This document shows positions 17,768 through 26,979 of a DNA stretch of 64,000 nt, in pieces (positions within the stretch are counted from its first letter, which is position 1; each line of letters starts with the position of its first letter). Origin of the DNA: Shinella lacus (lineage in GTDB: Bacteria; Pseudomonadota; Alphaproteobacteria; Rhizobiales; Rhizobiaceae); NCBI RefSeq assembly GCF_010994755.1, contig NZ_WHSB02000008.1, forward strand, positions 1 through 64,000, read 5' to 3'. The notes below the pieces were generated by a model. The model worked only from the letters and a program-made list of their open reading frames with translations, ran no database searches and had not been told where the DNA came from. Position numbers and translations under genes: made by a program.

Positions 17768-19129
17768 TTAGTGAGACGGCTCTGCCTCGCCGACGCTCTT
17801 ACCAGATGCTCGCCGCGCCCGGATCGCCGCGGCGATGAAGACGCGGGAAAGTCCGTGATAGAGCGGCTCGCGCGAGAGGATGCGCGATGTGAGGTAGCCG
17901 ATCATCGAGACGGCCATCAGCGGGATGGCGGCTTCGTGGTCGCCGGTCATTTCGAGGATGATGACGAAGGCGGTCATGGGGGCCTGGACGACGCCGGCGA
18001 AATATCCTGCCATGCCGAGAATTGCCGCGAGCGTGAGACTGGTGCCGAGAAGCGAGCCGACGGTGCTGCCCAGTCCCGCGCCAACGGCCAGCGACGGTGC
18101 AAAGATGCCGCCGGGAATGCCTGAAAGCATGGAGAGAAAACCGGCGGCGAATTTTTCCAGGAAGAAGAGCAGCGGAAGAGCCTCGCCTTGTACGGCGCCT
18201 CGTGCCTGTTCGTAGCCGGTTCCGAAGGTCTTGCCGCCGGAGACGACGCCGATGGTGGCGACAGCGATCCCGCAAAACACGGCAAGCATCACCACGCGTT
18301 TCAGCGGCGCCGGCTGCGCCCACCGGCGGATGCGCTGCCCGAAATACAGTGCCATGCCACTGAAGGCCGCGCCCAACGCCCCGCCGCCAACACCGCAAAT
18401 GAGCACGAGGCTCCAGTCCCGCAGCGTGCCCGGGGCCGCGGAAGCGGACCCGAAATAGTGATAGCTGCCGGAAAGCCCGAGCGCGGCGAGGCCGGACAGG
18501 ATGACCGCGACGAGAACGAGGCCGTTCGCGCGCGCCTCGTAGGTGCGGCTCATTTCCTCGATGGCAAAGACGATGCCGGCAAGCGGCGTATTGAAGGCGG
18601 CGGCGATGCCGGCGGCCGAGCCCGCAAGGATCAAACCTCTCGCCTGCGCCATGCCGCCGAAGCGGGCGACGGCCAGCATGATCGAAGCCCCCACCTGCAC
18701 GGTCGGCCCCTCGCGGCCGATGGAGGCGCCGGAAAAGAGGCCGAGCACGGTCAGGAGAATCTTGCCGAAGGCGATGCGCAATGACAGCAGTTTTCCGCGA
18801 TCCTCGTCATCCTTCAGGTGTCGGGCGGCGATGGCCTGCGGTATGCCGCTGCCCTGCGCGTTGGGGAAGAAGCGCATCGACAGATAGGCCGACAGCGCGA
18901 AGGCGAGCGGCGTCAGCAGCATCGGCAGCAGGAACGTCCAGGAGCCCGCCGTCGTGAGGCGCGTGAAAGCGTGCTGGGCGAAGTCGGCGAGTTTCGCAAA
19001 GCCGACACTGATCACGCCGGTCGCCAAGGCCCCGCACCAGAAGACGAGGCGCGGGCGCCAAAGGGAGAGAGAGCCCCGGAAAACCCGGGAACGACGGAGC
19101 AGCTTCGATTTGCGGTAGAGGTCGGCCAT
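17768..19129 (-). CDS. ClC-family chloride channel/antiporter
   Basis: 453 aa from ATG at 19129 (MADLYRKSKLLRRS); the frame is open further upstream but reads as non-family sequence. All ClC selectivity segments are seen: GSGIPQAIA, GREGPTVQVGASIM and GIPGGIFAPSLAVGAGLG, with about ten hydrophobic segments between. No C-terminal CBS domain is present. The GREGP Glu corresponds to the gating glutamate. Such proteins move chloride, often with proton exchange, across the inner membrane. The gene borders an osmoprotectant importer, so a role in osmotic or acid balance is plausible. Confidence 0.92.
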   Translation of the reverse strand: MADLYRKSKLLRRSRVFRGSLSLWRPRLVFWCGALATGVISVGFAKLADFAQHAFTRLTTAGSWTFLLPMLLTPLAFALSAYLSMRFFPNAQGSGIPQAIAARHLKDDEDRGKLLSLRIAFGKILLTVLGLFSGASIGREGPTVQVGASIMLAVARFGGMAQARGLILAGSAAGIAAAFNTPLAGIVFAIEEMSRTYEARANGLVLVAVILSGLAALGLSGSYHYFGSASAAPGTLRDWSLVLICGVGGGALGAAFSGMALYFGQRIRRWAQPAPLKRVVMLAVFCGIAVATIGVVSGGKTFGTGYEQARGAVQGEALPLLFFLEKFAAGFLSMLSGIPGGIFAPSLAVGAGLGSTVGSLLGTSLTLAAILGMAGYFAGVVQAPMTAFVIILEMTGDHEAAIPLMAVSMIGYLTSRILSREPLYHGLSRVFIAAAIRARRASGKSVGEAEPSH

Positions 19130-19299
19130 CGTGTGGTTTTCAGCTTGTGTCTGTATCGGGCAGCTGTTCGGCGCATGGAATGCCAGGTGGGCATGCCGTC
19201 TTTTTTGCACGAGTTTTGCCGCTTTGACATCACTTACTTCGAGCGGCGGGCTCTTTCGATTGCCCGGCGCGCCGGGGTGGCTTCGTCGAATGCAGGGTC

Positions 19300-19578
19300 T
19301 TACTTCGCTTCCAGCGGGCCTTTGCCCTGGCCGTCGATAAGCCAGGCGATGCTGATCTGGAGGATGCGCGCAAGCATGTCGAGACGGTTGGCGCGAGGTT
19401 CGGAGCGGTCGTTTTCCCAATTGGTCCACGTTTCGGTCGTCACGCCGACCACGCTGGAAATCTGCTCGACCGTCATGCCCATCGCGTCGCGTGCCAGCGA
19501 AATTCGGCCGCCGATCGTGTCGTCTCTAAGTCCGGCGGGCGCGGCGGGCATCAGGGTGTCTTCAGGATAGTCATGCAT
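19300..19578 (-). CDS. XRE-family transcriptional regulator
   Basis: 92 aa from ATG at 19578, which follows AGGAAGGA by eight bases; an ATG at 19599 would add seven residues. The helix-turn-helix is ISLARDAMGMTVEQISSVVG followed by VTTETWTNWENDRSEP. It is a single-domain Xre/Cro-type repressor. It lies 80 bp downstream of the betaine-binding protein gene on the same strand, so it may be the last gene of that operon and its regulator. No operator is established. Confidence 0.85.
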   Translation of the reverse strand: MHDYPEDTLMPAAPAGLRDDTIGGRISLARDAMGMTVEQISSVVGVTTETWTNWENDRSEPRANRLDMLARILQISIAWLIDGQGKGPLEAK

Positions 19579-19658
19579 GGAAAAGTCCTTCCTGTTCATG
19601 ATGAGTGCTCTGCGGGGCTGGCGCCCCACGGAGCTGGATTGGGTATCAAACGCTGGTG

Positions 19659-20534
19659 TCAGCCTTCTTCCTTGCCGAGCCATGCCTTGACCTGGTCGGG
19701 ATGGTCCGTGATGTATTTCTCGACGGCCTTTTCGTAGGAGGTCTCCTGGGCGTCGAACATCGCGGCCTCGAGATCGCCGATCGGCAGCTTCATGCGCGAC
19801 AGGAAGCCGGCCACCTCCGGATTGTCTTCCTCGAAATCCTTGCGGGCGAGCACATCGACATGTTCGGCGTCGCCAAGCGCGCCCTTGGGGTCGGCGATGT
19901 AGCGCAGCTCGTATTTGCCGAACATCCAATGGGGGCTCCAGGAGGTTGCGACGAACCATTCTTCCTTGCGGATCGCCCGATCGACCGTCGTCAGCATACC
20001 GGCCTCGCTGGAAATCTGCAGCTTGTAGCCGTCAAGGCCGTAGTCCGTGACGGCCTTTTCCGACAGTCGCGTCAGGCCGGCCCCGGGATCGATGCCCTCG
20101 ACGCGTCCCTTGAGCTTGGCCTTCACATCATCTTTCTTGAGGTCCTCGATCGAGGCGATCGCATCCTCTGGCACGTATTTGGGGACCACCCAGCCGAGCT
20201 TCGCGCCGTCATAGACGGTGCCGAGCGTCGTCACCTTGTCCTTCACCTTGGCGAAGTAGTCGGCGTGCGTGGCGGGCAGCCAGGCCATCATCATGGCATC
20301 GAGGTCGCCGCGGCTCACGCCCTGATAGAGGGGGGCCACGTCGGTCTGCACCAGCTCGACCTCCTGGCCGAGTTCGTCCTTGATGAGCTTTGCGGCAAGC
20401 TTGGTCACGAATTCGGCATCGGACCAGGCGGCCCACCCGATCTTCACCGGCGCCTTTTCTTCGGCGAAAGCCGTGCCGAAAGCAGCGGTGGCGAGGCCTG
20501 CGGTGAGGCTCATGGCAACGAGTGTCTTGAACAT
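19659..20534 (-). CDS. Glycine betaine/proline ABC transporter, substrate-binding protein
   Basis: 291 aa from ATG at 20534, with GGAG six bases upstream. A signal peptide (MFKTLVAMSLTAGLATAAFG) precedes the OpuAC-type domain: PVKIGWAAWSDAEFVTKLAA, then VSRGDLDAMMMAWLPATHADY and YKLQISSEAGML. Trp residues typical of a betaine cage are present (WAAW, WLP, SWSPHWMF). It captures compatible solutes in the periplasm for the permease and ATPase encoded upstream. A strong stem-loop separates it from the permease gene and could stabilise its message. Confidence 0.92.
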   Translation of the reverse strand: MFKTLVAMSLTAGLATAAFGTAFAEEKAPVKIGWAAWSDAEFVTKLAAKLIKDELGQEVELVQTDVAPLYQGVSRGDLDAMMMAWLPATHADYFAKVKDKVTTLGTVYDGAKLGWVVPKYVPEDAIASIEDLKKDDVKAKLKGRVEGIDPGAGLTRLSEKAVTDYGLDGYKLQISSEAGMLTTVDRAIRKEEWFVATSWSPHWMFGKYELRYIADPKGALGDAEHVDVLARKDFEEDNPEVAGFLSRMKLPIGDLEAAMFDAQETSYEKAVEKYITDHPDQVKAWLGKEEG

Positions 20535-20560
20535 GTTTGCTCCTTTGGACGTTCGCATTC

Positions 20561-20578
20561 GGCGGCGCGGGCGCCGCC
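20561..20578 (-). other. Intercistronic stem-loop between permease and binding-protein genes
   Basis: GGCGGCGC/GCGCCGCC, 8-bp perfect stem with a 2-base loop, between the permease stop (20604) and the binding-protein start (20534). Such structures often set the uneven expression of binding protein and permease. The minus-strand side has no T-run, so full termination is not expected. Confidence 0.6.
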
Positions 20579-20603
20579 ATTTTTCAGCGCGAGCCGGACG
20601 TTC

Positions 20604-21488
20604 TCAGGCCGTGGCCGGGGAGTTCGCCTGCGGTTGCGCTGTCCGGCGGAAGAGGGTGCGCCAGATGCCGGCGCGCTCCTTTCCGAGGCTCTGCGTGATC
20701 CGGTCGAGGATCACGGCAAGGATGACGACGGCGATGCCGCCTTCGAAGCCGGTGCCGACATCGAGGCGCTGGATGCCGGTGAGTACCGTGTTTCCAATGC
20801 CGCCGGCGCCGATCATTGAGGCGATGACCACCATGGACAGCGACAGCATGATCGTCTGGTTGATGCCGGCCATGATCGAGGGCATGGCGTTCGGCAGTTG
20901 CACCTTGAACAGAAGCTGCGAGGAGGTGCAGCCGAACGCGTTGCCGGCTTCGACGAATTCCACATGCACCTGGCGGATGCCGAGATTGGTGAGGCGCACC
21001 ACGGGCGGCATGGAGAAGATGACGGTCGCGATGGTTCCCGGCACGGCGCCGAGCCCGAAGAACATGGCCGCGGGGATCAGGTAGACGAAGGCCGGCATGG
21101 TCTGCATGAGGTCGAGCACCGGGCGTACGACTGCCGCGGCCCGGTTGCTGCGCGCCATGGCAATGCCGAGCGGGAGGCCGATCGCCATGGCGATCAGCGT
21201 CGAGGCGATCACCAGTGAAAGCGACTCCATCATCGCCTGCCACAGGCCCATATGGCCGACCAGCCAGAGCGAAAGGCCGGTGAACACGGCAAAGCCGAAA
21301 CTGACGCGCCACAGCGACAGCAACACAAAGATTGCAAGGCCGACGGGTAGCGGCGTCGCGAGAAGCAGGTTCTGGATTCCGTCCGTCACGGTGCCGATCA
21401 TCAGGGCAATGGTGTCCAGCAACGGGCTGAAATTGTCGAGGATGTAATTGACGACGCTGTCGACGCCGTCTCCGATATCGAAAGTCAT
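20604..21488 (-). CDS. Glycine betaine/proline ABC transporter, permease
   Basis: 294 aa from ATG at 21488 with GGAG eight bases upstream. About six membrane segments and the ProW/OpuAB pattern are seen: ASTLIAMAIGLPLGIAMARS, then RPVLDLMQTMPAFVYLIPA and the coupling loop EFVEAGNAFGCTSSQLLFKV. The segment MVVIASMIGAGGIGNTVL near the C-terminus is family-typical. It forms the membrane channel of the importer. It follows the ATPase gene by 23 bp. Confidence 0.93.
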   Translation of the reverse strand: MTFDIGDGVDSVVNYILDNFSPLLDTIALMIGTVTDGIQNLLLATPLPVGLAIFVLLSLWRVSFGFAVFTGLSLWLVGHMGLWQAMMESLSLVIASTLIAMAIGLPLGIAMARSNRAAAVVRPVLDLMQTMPAFVYLIPAAMFFGLGAVPGTIATVIFSMPPVVRLTNLGIRQVHVEFVEAGNAFGCTSSQLLFKVQLPNAMPSIMAGINQTIMLSLSMVVIASMIGAGGIGNTVLTGIQRLDVGTGFEGGIAVVILAVILDRITQSLGKERAGIWRTLFRRTAQPQANSPATA

Positions 21489-21511
21489 GGAAAAATCTCC
21501 GGGCTGGCGGA

Positions 21512-22744
21512 TCAGGCGGTGCGGTCGAGCGTTTCGAGAAGCACGGATTTGCTGATGGAGCCGAGATAGCGGTTGCTGTCGTCGACGACCGGGACCGGCC
21601 AGGCGCTGGAGGCGACCTTGCCCAGCACGTTGGACAGGCTTTCGGCGGCCGGGATCGGCTCGATGTCCGGCAGAAACGCCCGCTTGTACGGGTCGCTTGC
21701 GCCCTTTCCGGCGGTTTCGATCAGCGACGCGCGGCTGACCATGCCGTGATAGGTCTTGTCGCGACCGAGGATGATCGCGACCTCCCGGTCGAAATGCTTC
21801 ATGCGTTCGAGCGCGGCCGCAGCGGACACGCCCTGGCGCTCAATGATCGTCACCTGCGTCTTGCGCGCGACGTCACCGGCGCGGAAGACCTGCGAGACGT
21901 CGACATTGCGGAAGAAGGATCGAACATAGTCGTTTGCCGGCTTGAGCACGATCTCGTCGGGCGTGCCGACCTGAACGACTTCGCCGTTCTGCATGATGCA
22001 GATGCGGTCGCCGATGCGCATGGCCTCGTCCAGGTCGTGGCTGACAAAGATGATGGTGCGGCTGTGCTCGGCCTGGAGACGCACCAGCTCGTCCTGCATC
22101 TCCGTGCGGATGAGCGGGTCGAGCGCCGAAAAGGCCTCGTCCATCAACAATACCGCCGGCTCGGCGGCGAGCGCGCGGGCAAGGCCGACGCGCTGTTTCA
22201 TGCCGCCGGAAAGCTGGTCGGTCCGGCTGTCGTCATGGCCTTCGAGGCCGACGGCCTTCAGGGCGGCGCGGGCGCGCTGCTTGCGCTCGGCCTCACTGAC
22301 GCCGGCGACTTCCAGGCCGAAGGCGGCATTGTCGAGAACGGAGCGATTGGGCAGCAGCGCGAACGACTGGAAGACCATGCTGATCTGGTGGCGCCGGAGT
22401 GCGATCAGTTCGCTGCGTGAAATCCGAGTGACATCGCGCCCGTCGATCTCGATCGTTCCCGAGGTCGGCTCGATCAACCGGTTGATAAGGCGCAACATGG
22501 TTGATTTGCCGGACCCGGACAGGCCCATGATGACGAAGATTTCGCCGGCGCGGATATCGAAGCTGGCGTCGTTGACGCCGATCGTGCATCCGGTCGCGGC
22601 GTGGATTTCCTGCTTGGTCTTGCCCGCATTGAGAAGGTTGAGGGCCTGTTCCGGACGTACGCCAAAAACCTTGAAGACATTCCTGATGCTGATCTTGACC
22701 GGTCGTTCGTCGCCCGGAAGGTCGCGCTCAGTTGCAAAAGCCAT
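21512..22744 (-). CDS. Glycine betaine/proline ABC transporter, ATP-binding protein
   Basis: 410 aa from ATG at 22744; an upstream extension reads as non-family sequence. The N-terminal helix carries RNVFKVFG and the family insert GKTKQEIHAATGCTIGVNDA. Walker A GLSGSGKST is at 74-82, followed by LSGGMKQRVGLARALA and LLMDEAFSALDPL. The C-terminal 130 residues look like a CBS pair (PVPVVDDSNRYLGSISKS), which in OpuA senses ionic strength. It is the first gene of the ATPase-permease-binding protein operon and is divergent from the M42 peptidase. Confidence 0.94.
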   Translation of the reverse strand: MAFATERDLPGDERPVKISIRNVFKVFGVRPEQALNLLNAGKTKQEIHAATGCTIGVNDASFDIRAGEIFVIMGLSGSGKSTMLRLINRLIEPTSGTIEIDGRDVTRISRSELIALRRHQISMVFQSFALLPNRSVLDNAAFGLEVAGVSEAERKQRARAALKAVGLEGHDDSRTDQLSGGMKQRVGLARALAAEPAVLLMDEAFSALDPLIRTEMQDELVRLQAEHSRTIIFVSHDLDEAMRIGDRICIMQNGEVVQVGTPDEIVLKPANDYVRSFFRNVDVSQVFRAGDVARKTQVTIIERQGVSAAAALERMKHFDREVAIILGRDKTYHGMVSRASLIETAGKGASDPYKRAFLPDIEPIPAAESLSNVLGKVASSAWPVPVVDDSNRYLGSISKSVLLETLDRTA

Positions 22745-23108
22745 ATTGTGTCGGGCCCGGCTCCGGAAGCGAGGCACTCTCCTTTGTTTGATGTATGCTG
22801 GTTCGAGCGACCTATAAGCGAGATCTGTTACAAATCGATGTCGCAAATGAAACACTGTCGCAACAAGGACATTATTTGGCACATTGCTGCCGCAATGTCT
22901 ACCGCAGCGGAAGAAATTTCTACCGAATGGTAAAAATTGCCATTCCGTTAAAACAATTTGGCGTTATGTGCGGCGATCGTGCCGGGTGATTTTTCGTCCG
23001 GGAAGCCCGGCGTTTCCATGGGAGCAGATCGACCGCGGCTATGATGCGGGCGACGCTGCCCGGCGTCGTATTGTTGACGAAACCGGTGTTGGCTGCGACA
23101 ACGCCCCC
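22745..23108. promoter_or_regulatory. 364-bp divergent control region with two inverted repeats
   Basis: This lies between the betaine ATPase gene (minus) and the M42 peptidase gene (plus). It is less GC-rich than its surroundings. It contains ACATTG-CTGCCG-CAATGT (22881-22898) and GAATGG-N9-CCATTC (22925-22945). These could be operators for the local XRE or GntR regulators. No gene is supported in it. Confidence 0.5.
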
Positions 23109-24266
23109 ATGCAGACACCGATCAATATCGACCCGGATTATCTCAGGGCTCGGCTGGAAGCACTGCTCGCCATCCCGAGCCCCACCGGTTTTACCGATGA
23201 AGCCGTACGCCACACGGCGCGCGAATTGGAGCGCCTCGGGCTGGAGGTCAAGCTGACACGGCGCGGCGCAATCCGTGCGCGTCGTCCCGGCGCTGCGGAG
23301 CGGCCGGCCCGCGGCATCGTCTCGCATCTCGATACGCTGGGTGCGCAGGTGAAGGCGTTGAAAGACAACGGCCGGCTCGAACTCGTGTCGATCGGCCATT
23401 GGTCGGCGCGATTTGCCGAAGGCGCGCGCGCCTCGATCTTTTCCGGCAAGGGGATCTATCGCGGCTCCATCCTGCCGCTGAAGGCGTCGGGCCACACCTT
23501 CAACGAAGAGGTCGACACGCAACCGTCGGGCTGGCGGCATATCGAGTTGCGTATCGACGCGCTTGCGCGTGACCGGAAGGACATCGTGCAGCTCGGCATC
23601 GACATCGGCGATATCGTCGCCATCGATCCGCAGCCGGAATTTCTCGACAACGGTTTCATCGTTTCCCGCCATCTCGACGACAAGGCGGGGGTGGCGATCA
23701 TGCTCGCAGCACTCGAGGCCATGCAGCGGGAGGCCATTGAAACGCCGGTCGATACCTATTGGCTTTTCACGATCGGCGAGGAGGTCGGCGTCGGTGCATC
23801 GGCGGCTCTGGTGCCGGATATCGCCTCGCTGGTCGCCATCGACAACGGCACGACCGCGCCGGGCCAGAATTCCGACGAGTTCGGCGTAACGCTCGCCATG
23901 GCGGACCAGACCGGCCCGTTCGACTATCACCTGTCGAAAAAGCTCTATGAGCTGTGCGGCGAGCACGGCATCCGCGTCCAGAAGGACGTCTTTCGCTATT
24001 ATCGCTCCGACGCCGCTTCCGCCGTGGAAGCCGGGCATGACGTGCGCACCGCGCTCCTGGCCTTCGGCGTCGATGCCTCGCACGGCTATGAGCGCATCCA
24101 TCTCCATGCCCTGATGTCGGTTGCAAAGCTGGTAGTGCACTATGCTGCGAGCGAGGTGCAGATCGAGCGCGACGCCGAGGAAGTCTCGGGCCTGCGCGGC
24201 TTCACCCGCCAGAAAGTCGAGCGCGCCGAGCAGGATCTCAGTGCGGACGAGCCCGGCGGGTCCTGA
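23109..24266 (+). CDS. M42-family metallopeptidase of the NAGGN osmoprotectant system
   Basis: 385 aa from ATG at 23109 (MQTPINIDPDYLRARLEALL). Metal and catalytic positions fit the family: SHLDTLGA (His/Asp), RHLDDKAG, TIGEEVGVGAS (Glu pair) and AIDNGT. The SHLDTLGA variant instead of the usual DTHLDEVG is that of the peptidases linked to N-acetylglutaminylglutamine amide loci. It is likely a cytoplasmic aminopeptidase-like enzyme that turns over the dipeptide or related peptides. The peptide importer follows 135 bp downstream, and the NAGGN synthesis genes follow after that. Confidence 0.88.
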   Translation: MQTPINIDPDYLRARLEALLAIPSPTGFTDEAVRHTARELERLGLEVKLTRRGAIRARRPGAAERPARGIVSHLDTLGAQVKALKDNGRLELVSIGHWSARFAEGARASIFSGKGIYRGSILPLKASGHTFNEEVDTQPSGWRHIELRIDALARDRKDIVQLGIDIGDIVAIDPQPEFLDNGFIVSRHLDDKAGVAIMLAALEAMQREAIETPVDTYWLFTIGEEVGVGASAALVPDIASLVAIDNGTTAPGQNSDEFGVTLAMADQTGPFDYHLSKKLYELCGEHGIRVQKDVFRYYRSDAASAVEAGHDVRTALLAFGVDASHGYERIHLHALMSVAKLVVHYAASEVQIERDAEEVSGLRGFTRQKVERAEQDLSADEPGGS

Positions 24267-24312
24267 TCAGTTTTCCGCGGAGCGCGAGAGGCGCGTCAAT
24301 CCACGGTTTTGG

Positions 24313-24331
24313 AATTTAATCATGATAAATT
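24313..24331. promoter_or_regulatory. AT-rich inverted repeat upstream of the peptide importer operon
   Basis: AATTTA-A-TCATGA-TAAATT: 6-bp arms around a 7-base centre that contains the palindrome TCATGA. It sits 71 bp before the binding-protein start, and TTATAAATAG (a possible -10) lies between. It is a candidate operator for the GntR regulator at 29572. It is strikingly AT-rich for this replicon. Confidence 0.5.
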
Positions 24332-24401
24332 ATTGCACGGAGTGTATTTGTAGTTATAAATAGCAGCTCACGAACGATGCCAAATCGAAAGGATCTTCCC
24401 C

Positions 24402-25967
24402 ATGAAGAGGCTGTTTCGGAGCGCCCTTGCGGCTGCTGCCCTTGCCTGCGCCGCGCTTGCCACGGGGCCGGCCGCCGCACAGACACCACCCAATGTTTTG
24501 GTCGTCGGCCAGATCGCCGAGCCCCAGTCTCTCGATCCGCACACGGTTACCGCGACCAACGATTTCCGGATCCTCGTCAACATCTATGACGGCCTCGTGC
24601 GCTTCAAGGACGGCACGCTGGAGGTCGAGCCGGCGCTTGCCGAAAGCTGGGACATTTCCGACGATGGCAAGACCTACACGTTCAAGCTTCGCCAGGGCGT
24701 GAAGTTCCATGACGGTTCGGATTTCAATGCGGAGGCGGTGAAGTTCAACTTCGACCGCATGCTGAAGAAAGACCATCCCTTCTACAACACCGGGCCATTC
24801 CCGCTGTCGTTCAACTTCGCTTCGGTCGAATCCGTCAACGTGATCGATCCGCAGACCGTCGAGTTCAAGCTGAGCGAGCCCTTCGCACCGTTCCTTTCCA
24901 ATCTGGCCTACCCGACGGGTTTGATCGTCTCGCCTGCCGCGGTTGAGCAGCATGGCAAGGACTATGGTCGCAGCCCCTCGGGAACCGGGCCGTTCAAGTT
25001 CGTCGAGTGGCTGTCGAGCCAGCGCGTCGTCATCGACCGCAACCCAGATTACTGGGATGGTGCGGCGAGCCTCGCGGCCGTCGTGTTTCGGCCGATCACG
25101 GATGCCAATACGCGCGTCGCGGAGATGATGGCCGGTGGCATCGACGTCATGGTGGAGGTCCCGCCGGACAATCTCGCGACCTTCAAGCAGGACGCCAATT
25201 TCGCCGTTGCGGAACAGGCCGGCCCGCATGTCTGGTTCGGCATTCTCAACACCAAGACCGGTCCCTTCGCCGACAAGCGTGTGCGCCAGGCGGCCAATTA
25301 TGCCGTGAACAAGGAAACGCTCGTCAACGATGTCCTGCAGGGCACCGCGACGGTCGCGGCCGGTCCGATTCCGCCGGCCTTCAACTGGGTGGAAAGTGCT
25401 GTCGAGCCTTATGCCTACGATCCCGAAAAGGCCAAGGCGCTGCTGGCCGAGGCGGGTGTCGAAAATCCGCAGCTGACCTTCTACGTCACCGAGGGCGGTT
25501 CCGGCATGCTCGATCCGATCACCATGGGCGCAGCGATCCAGGCGGACCTTCAGGCCGTCGGGTTCACGGTGAAGATCGAGACCTACGAGTGGAACACCTT
25601 CCTCGGCCGTGTCAATCCGGGTCTCGAGGGCAAGGCGGACATGGCTGAAATGGCTTGGATGACGAACGATCCGGACACGGTGCCCTACCTGACGCTGCGC
25701 ACGGACGCGATGCCGGACAAGGGCGGCTTCAACTCGGGTTATTACTCGAACCCGAAGGTGGACGAGCTTCTGCAACAGGCACGCGTATCGACGGATCAGG
25801 CCGAGCGCGGCAAGCTCTACGGCGAGGTGCAGGCGATCGTGCATGACGATGCGCCCTGGCTCTTCGTTGCCAACTGGAAGCAGAATGCGGTCACCACCGC
25901 GGCCGTACAGGGCTTCAAGCTGCAACCCTCCTTTCTGCTCAATCTCCATGGTGTGACAAAGCAGTAG
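24402..25967 (+). CDS. Peptide ABC transporter, substrate-binding protein (SBP_bac_5)
   Basis: 521 aa. A signal peptide (MKRLFRSALAAAALACAALA) is followed by the DppA/OppA-type domain: VVGQIAEPQSLDPHTVTATN, LAESWDISDDGKTYTFKLRQ and RNPDYWDGA. It is a periplasmic binding protein for di- or oligopeptides. AAAGGA precedes the ATG. It heads an operon with two permease units, two ATPase units and a GntR regulator, next to NAGGN synthesis genes. The ligand may therefore be a modified glutamine peptide, but that is inference. Confidence 0.92.
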   Translation: MKRLFRSALAAAALACAALATGPAAAQTPPNVLVVGQIAEPQSLDPHTVTATNDFRILVNIYDGLVRFKDGTLEVEPALAESWDISDDGKTYTFKLRQGVKFHDGSDFNAEAVKFNFDRMLKKDHPFYNTGPFPLSFNFASVESVNVIDPQTVEFKLSEPFAPFLSNLAYPTGLIVSPAAVEQHGKDYGRSPSGTGPFKFVEWLSSQRVVIDRNPDYWDGAASLAAVVFRPITDANTRVAEMMAGGIDVMVEVPPDNLATFKQDANFAVAEQAGPHVWFGILNTKTGPFADKRVRQAANYAVNKETLVNDVLQGTATVAAGPIPPAFNWVESAVEPYAYDPEKAKALLAEAGVENPQLTFYVTEGGSGMLDPITMGAAIQADLQAVGFTVKIETYEWNTFLGRVNPGLEGKADMAEMAWMTNDPDTVPYLTLRTDAMPDKGGFNSGYYSNPKVDELLQQARVSTDQAERGKLYGEVQAIVHDDAPWLFVANWKQNAVTTAAVQGFKLQPSFLLNLHGVTKQ

Positions 25968-25983
25968 CCCTCGTCTGTAAAGC

Positions 25984-26009
25984 CACTGCCGGTAGAAACG
26001 CCGGCAGTG
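25984..26009 (+). other. Intercistronic stem-loop after the peptide-binding-protein gene
   Basis: CACTGCCGG-N8-CCGGCAGTG, a perfect 9-bp stem, 16 bp after the stop and 22 bp before the permease ATG. No T-run follows. It probably protects the binding-protein message so that it exceeds the permease message. Confidence 0.7.
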
Positions 26010-26031
26010 CCACGGATGTCCCGGAGGTCCC

Positions 26032-26979
26032 ATGTCGGCCTATATCCTGAAACGGCTGATCGCCGTCGTGCCCGTGCTGTTCGGCCTTTCCATCATCGTC
26101 TTTCTGGTGATGGCGCTGATCCCGGGCGATACCGCCACGGCCATTCTTGGCGCCTATGCCACGCCGGAAAACGTCGAGCGCATCAACCGCGACCTCGGTC
26201 TCGACAAGCCCTTGGTGCAGCAATACCTGATCTGGATCGGCAACGTCCTTCATGGCGATTTCGGCCGGTCCTTCGCCCTCAACCGCCCCGTGCTCGACGA
26301 AGTGCTGGAGCGTTTTCAGGCAACGCTCGTGCTGGCCGGCGTGTCGCTCGTGCTGTGTTCCGTGATCGGCCTGCTCGCGGGCGTGGTTTCGGCGGTTCGG
26401 CAGTTCGACTGGGTGGACCGGACGATCACATTCTTCGTGCTCGCCGGCATCTCCATGCCGTCCTTCTGGCTCGGGCTCCTGCTTATCTATCTGTTCGCCG
26501 TGCACTGGCGCATTCTGCCGGCGTCCGGCATGTATGCGGTCTATGGCGGCGGGGATCTCAAGGACCTCCTGATCCACCTGATCCTGCCGGCAACCACGCT
26601 GGCGGTCGTTGCCGCCGGGGTTATCGCCCGGCTGACGCGCGGCGCGATGCTGGAGGTGCTGCGGCAGGACTATGTGCGCACGGCGCGTGCCAAGGGCCTG
26701 CCCGAACGGCGCGTGATCTACGGCCATGCCTTCCGCGCGGCGCTTGTCAGCATCATTCCCGTCATCGGCATCCAGGCTGGCTTCGTGCTGGGCGGTGCCG
26801 TCTATATCGAGACGGTGTTCCAGTGGCCGGGCATCGGCGCCATGCTGGTGAAGGCGATCTCGACCCGCGACATCCTTCTGGTGCAGGGCGGCGTCCTCGT
26901 GGTCGCAGCGAGTTACGTCCTGTTCAATCTCGTCGCCGACGTGTTTCAGTCCATGCTCGATCCGAGGATCCGCACATGA
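26032..26979 (+). CDS. Peptide ABC transporter permease (DppB type)
   Basis: 315 aa. MSAYILKRLIAVVPVLFGLS, then the conserved LGLDKPLVQQYLIWIGNVLHGDFG, are classical for DppB/OppB subunits. The coupling loop is VRTARAKGLPERRVIYGHAF. Six membrane segments are expected. The stop overlaps the next start (ATGA), so translation is coupled. It is one half of the membrane channel of the importer. Confidence 0.94.
   Translation: MSAYILKRLIAVVPVLFGLSIIVFLVMALIPGDTATAILGAYATPENVERINRDLGLDKPLVQQYLIWIGNVLHGDFGRSFALNRPVLDEVLERFQATLVLAGVSLVLCSVIGLLAGVVSAVRQFDWVDRTITFFVLAGISMPSFWLGLLLIYLFAVHWRILPASGMYAVYGGGDLKDLLIHLILPATTLAVVAAGVIARLTRGAMLEVLRQDYVRTARAKGLPERRVIYGHAFRAALVSIIPVIGIQAGFVLGGAVYIETVFQWPGIGAMLVKAISTRDILLVQGGVLVVAASYVLFNLVADVFQSMLDPRIRT

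Noticed and set aside
19130-19429. 100-residue N-terminal extension of the ClC channel
   Set aside because: Arg/Pro-rich shadow that overlaps the XRE gene in another frame.
22884-23108. N-terminal extension of the M42 peptidase
   Set aside because: The added residues are unlike the family and cross the divergent control region with its inverted repeats.
24354-26033. Minus-strand frame of 559 codons
   Set aside because: It lies opposite the peptide-binding protein gene, which has a signal peptide and family motifs.
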